Of a stretch of 61,707 nt of DNA, positions 61,560 to 61,707 are shown piece after piece. Each line of letters opens with the position of its first letter. Position 1 is the stretch's first letter. The DNA is taken from NCBI GenBank assembly GCA_903900845.1, contig CAIUOU010000082.1, positions 1-61,707 on the forward strand. The letters are read 5' to 3'. The stretch is from an uncultured Opitutia bacterium. Lineage in GTDB: Bacteria > Verrucomicrobiota > Verrucomicrobiia > Opitutales > Opitutaceae. The notes below the pieces were generated by a model. It ran no database searches and was not told the origin of the DNA. It worked only from the letters and a program-made list of their open reading frames with translations. The position numbers were made by a program, and so were the translations under genes.

Positions 61560-61707
61560 TCAGAATCCCGCCGCGACGTTCGTGCGCCGCGGATCGGCGT
61601 AGCCGGTCATCGAGCCATCGGGGTGGAACTCGATGGCGTTGACGCCGCCGAAGTGTTTGCCGGTTCCGGCGGGTTCGCGGAGGACGACGTTCCAGCCGAG
61701 GTCCTTC
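61560..61707 (-). CDS. Gamma-glutamyltransferase, C-terminal fragment
   Basis: Only the last 48 codons are present. They end GSMTGYADPRRTNVAAGF, which matches the usual C terminus of gamma-glutamyltranspeptidases (G-x-ADPRR-x3-A-x-G[YF]). The preceding GGVNAIEFHPDG also fits. The enzyme splits gamma-glutamyl bonds, for example in glutathione. The catalytic threonine lies outside the window, so the call rests on a short segment. Confidence 0.65.
   Translation of the reverse strand, partial: KDLGWNVVLREPAGTGKHFGGVNAIEFHPDGSMTGYADPRRTNVAAGF

Noticed and set aside
1-61707. CRISPR arrays, tRNA or rRNA genes, insertion sequences and prophage genes
   Set aside because: No direct-repeat arrays with regular spacers, tRNA-like cloverleaf with T-loop, or transposase/integrase motifs were seen on either strand. 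Reading by eye can miss a tRNA.

Overview
The window is about 62 kb of very GC-rich, gene-dense bacterial DNA. It most resembles Verrucomicrobiota, probably an Opitutaceae-like lineage. This is inferred from gene content: a neighbouring DUF1501 protein and DUF1549/DUF1553 cytochrome-type protein, a neutral-ceramidase-like secreted hydrolase, a TonB receptor with an N-terminal carboxypeptidase-D-like repeat, and two secreted mosaic proteins ending in the same tandem C-terminal repeat. No 16S gene, tRNA, CRISPR array, transposase or phage gene was found.

Layout. 1-9.8 kb: the 5' end of a rhodanese-like gene (minus strand), then a low-molecular-weight phosphatase, a 1434-residue subtilase, pyrB-pyrC, a CPBP protease, thiL and tsaE. 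9.8-18.5 kb (minus): an RG-rich protein of unknown function, a secreted beta-propeller protein, and a split two-component locus (histidine kinase, outer-membrane barrel, small exported coiled-coil protein, sigma-54 activator). 18.5-22.9 kb: an ECF sigma factor with a membrane protein and a periplasmic protein that look like its control module, a lipoprotein, an NtrB-like kinase and rnhB. 23-26.2 kb: hisG followed by aguB-DUF3088-aguA (agmatine to putrescine). 26.2-37.2 kb: accessory region with three repeat-bearing intergenic spacers, a lipoprotein, a vapB gene next to an internally deleted vapC, a TonB receptor, the ceramidase-like hydrolase, a DegP-type protease and an OmpR/HAMP-kinase pair. 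37.2-44.4 kb: OsmC, a PHP-domain protein, a beta-CASP nuclease, lgt, an M19 dipeptidase and a YgiQ radical-SAM protein. 44.6-56.8 kb: a 12-gene complex I operon. 56.8-61.7 kb (minus): trmO, DUF1501, DUF1553 and the 3' end of a gamma-glutamyltransferase gene.

The most striking locus is the complex I operon nuoABCDIHJKLMMN. It has two tandem nuoM genes and no nuoE, nuoF or nuoG, a layout like the so-called 2M complex I with extra antiporter-like capacity. The second NuoM has lost the conserved TM7 lysine by eye alignment. Other points of interest are a -24/-12 motif inside the 5' end of the small coiled-coil ORF next to a sigma-54 activator gene, a perfect inverted repeat over the vapB start codon beside a vapC remnant, a duplicated motif in the putative anti-sigma protein, an RG-rich protein of unknown function, and two families of intergenic repeats.

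All calls come from reading the sequence. No database search, alignment or structure prediction was run.
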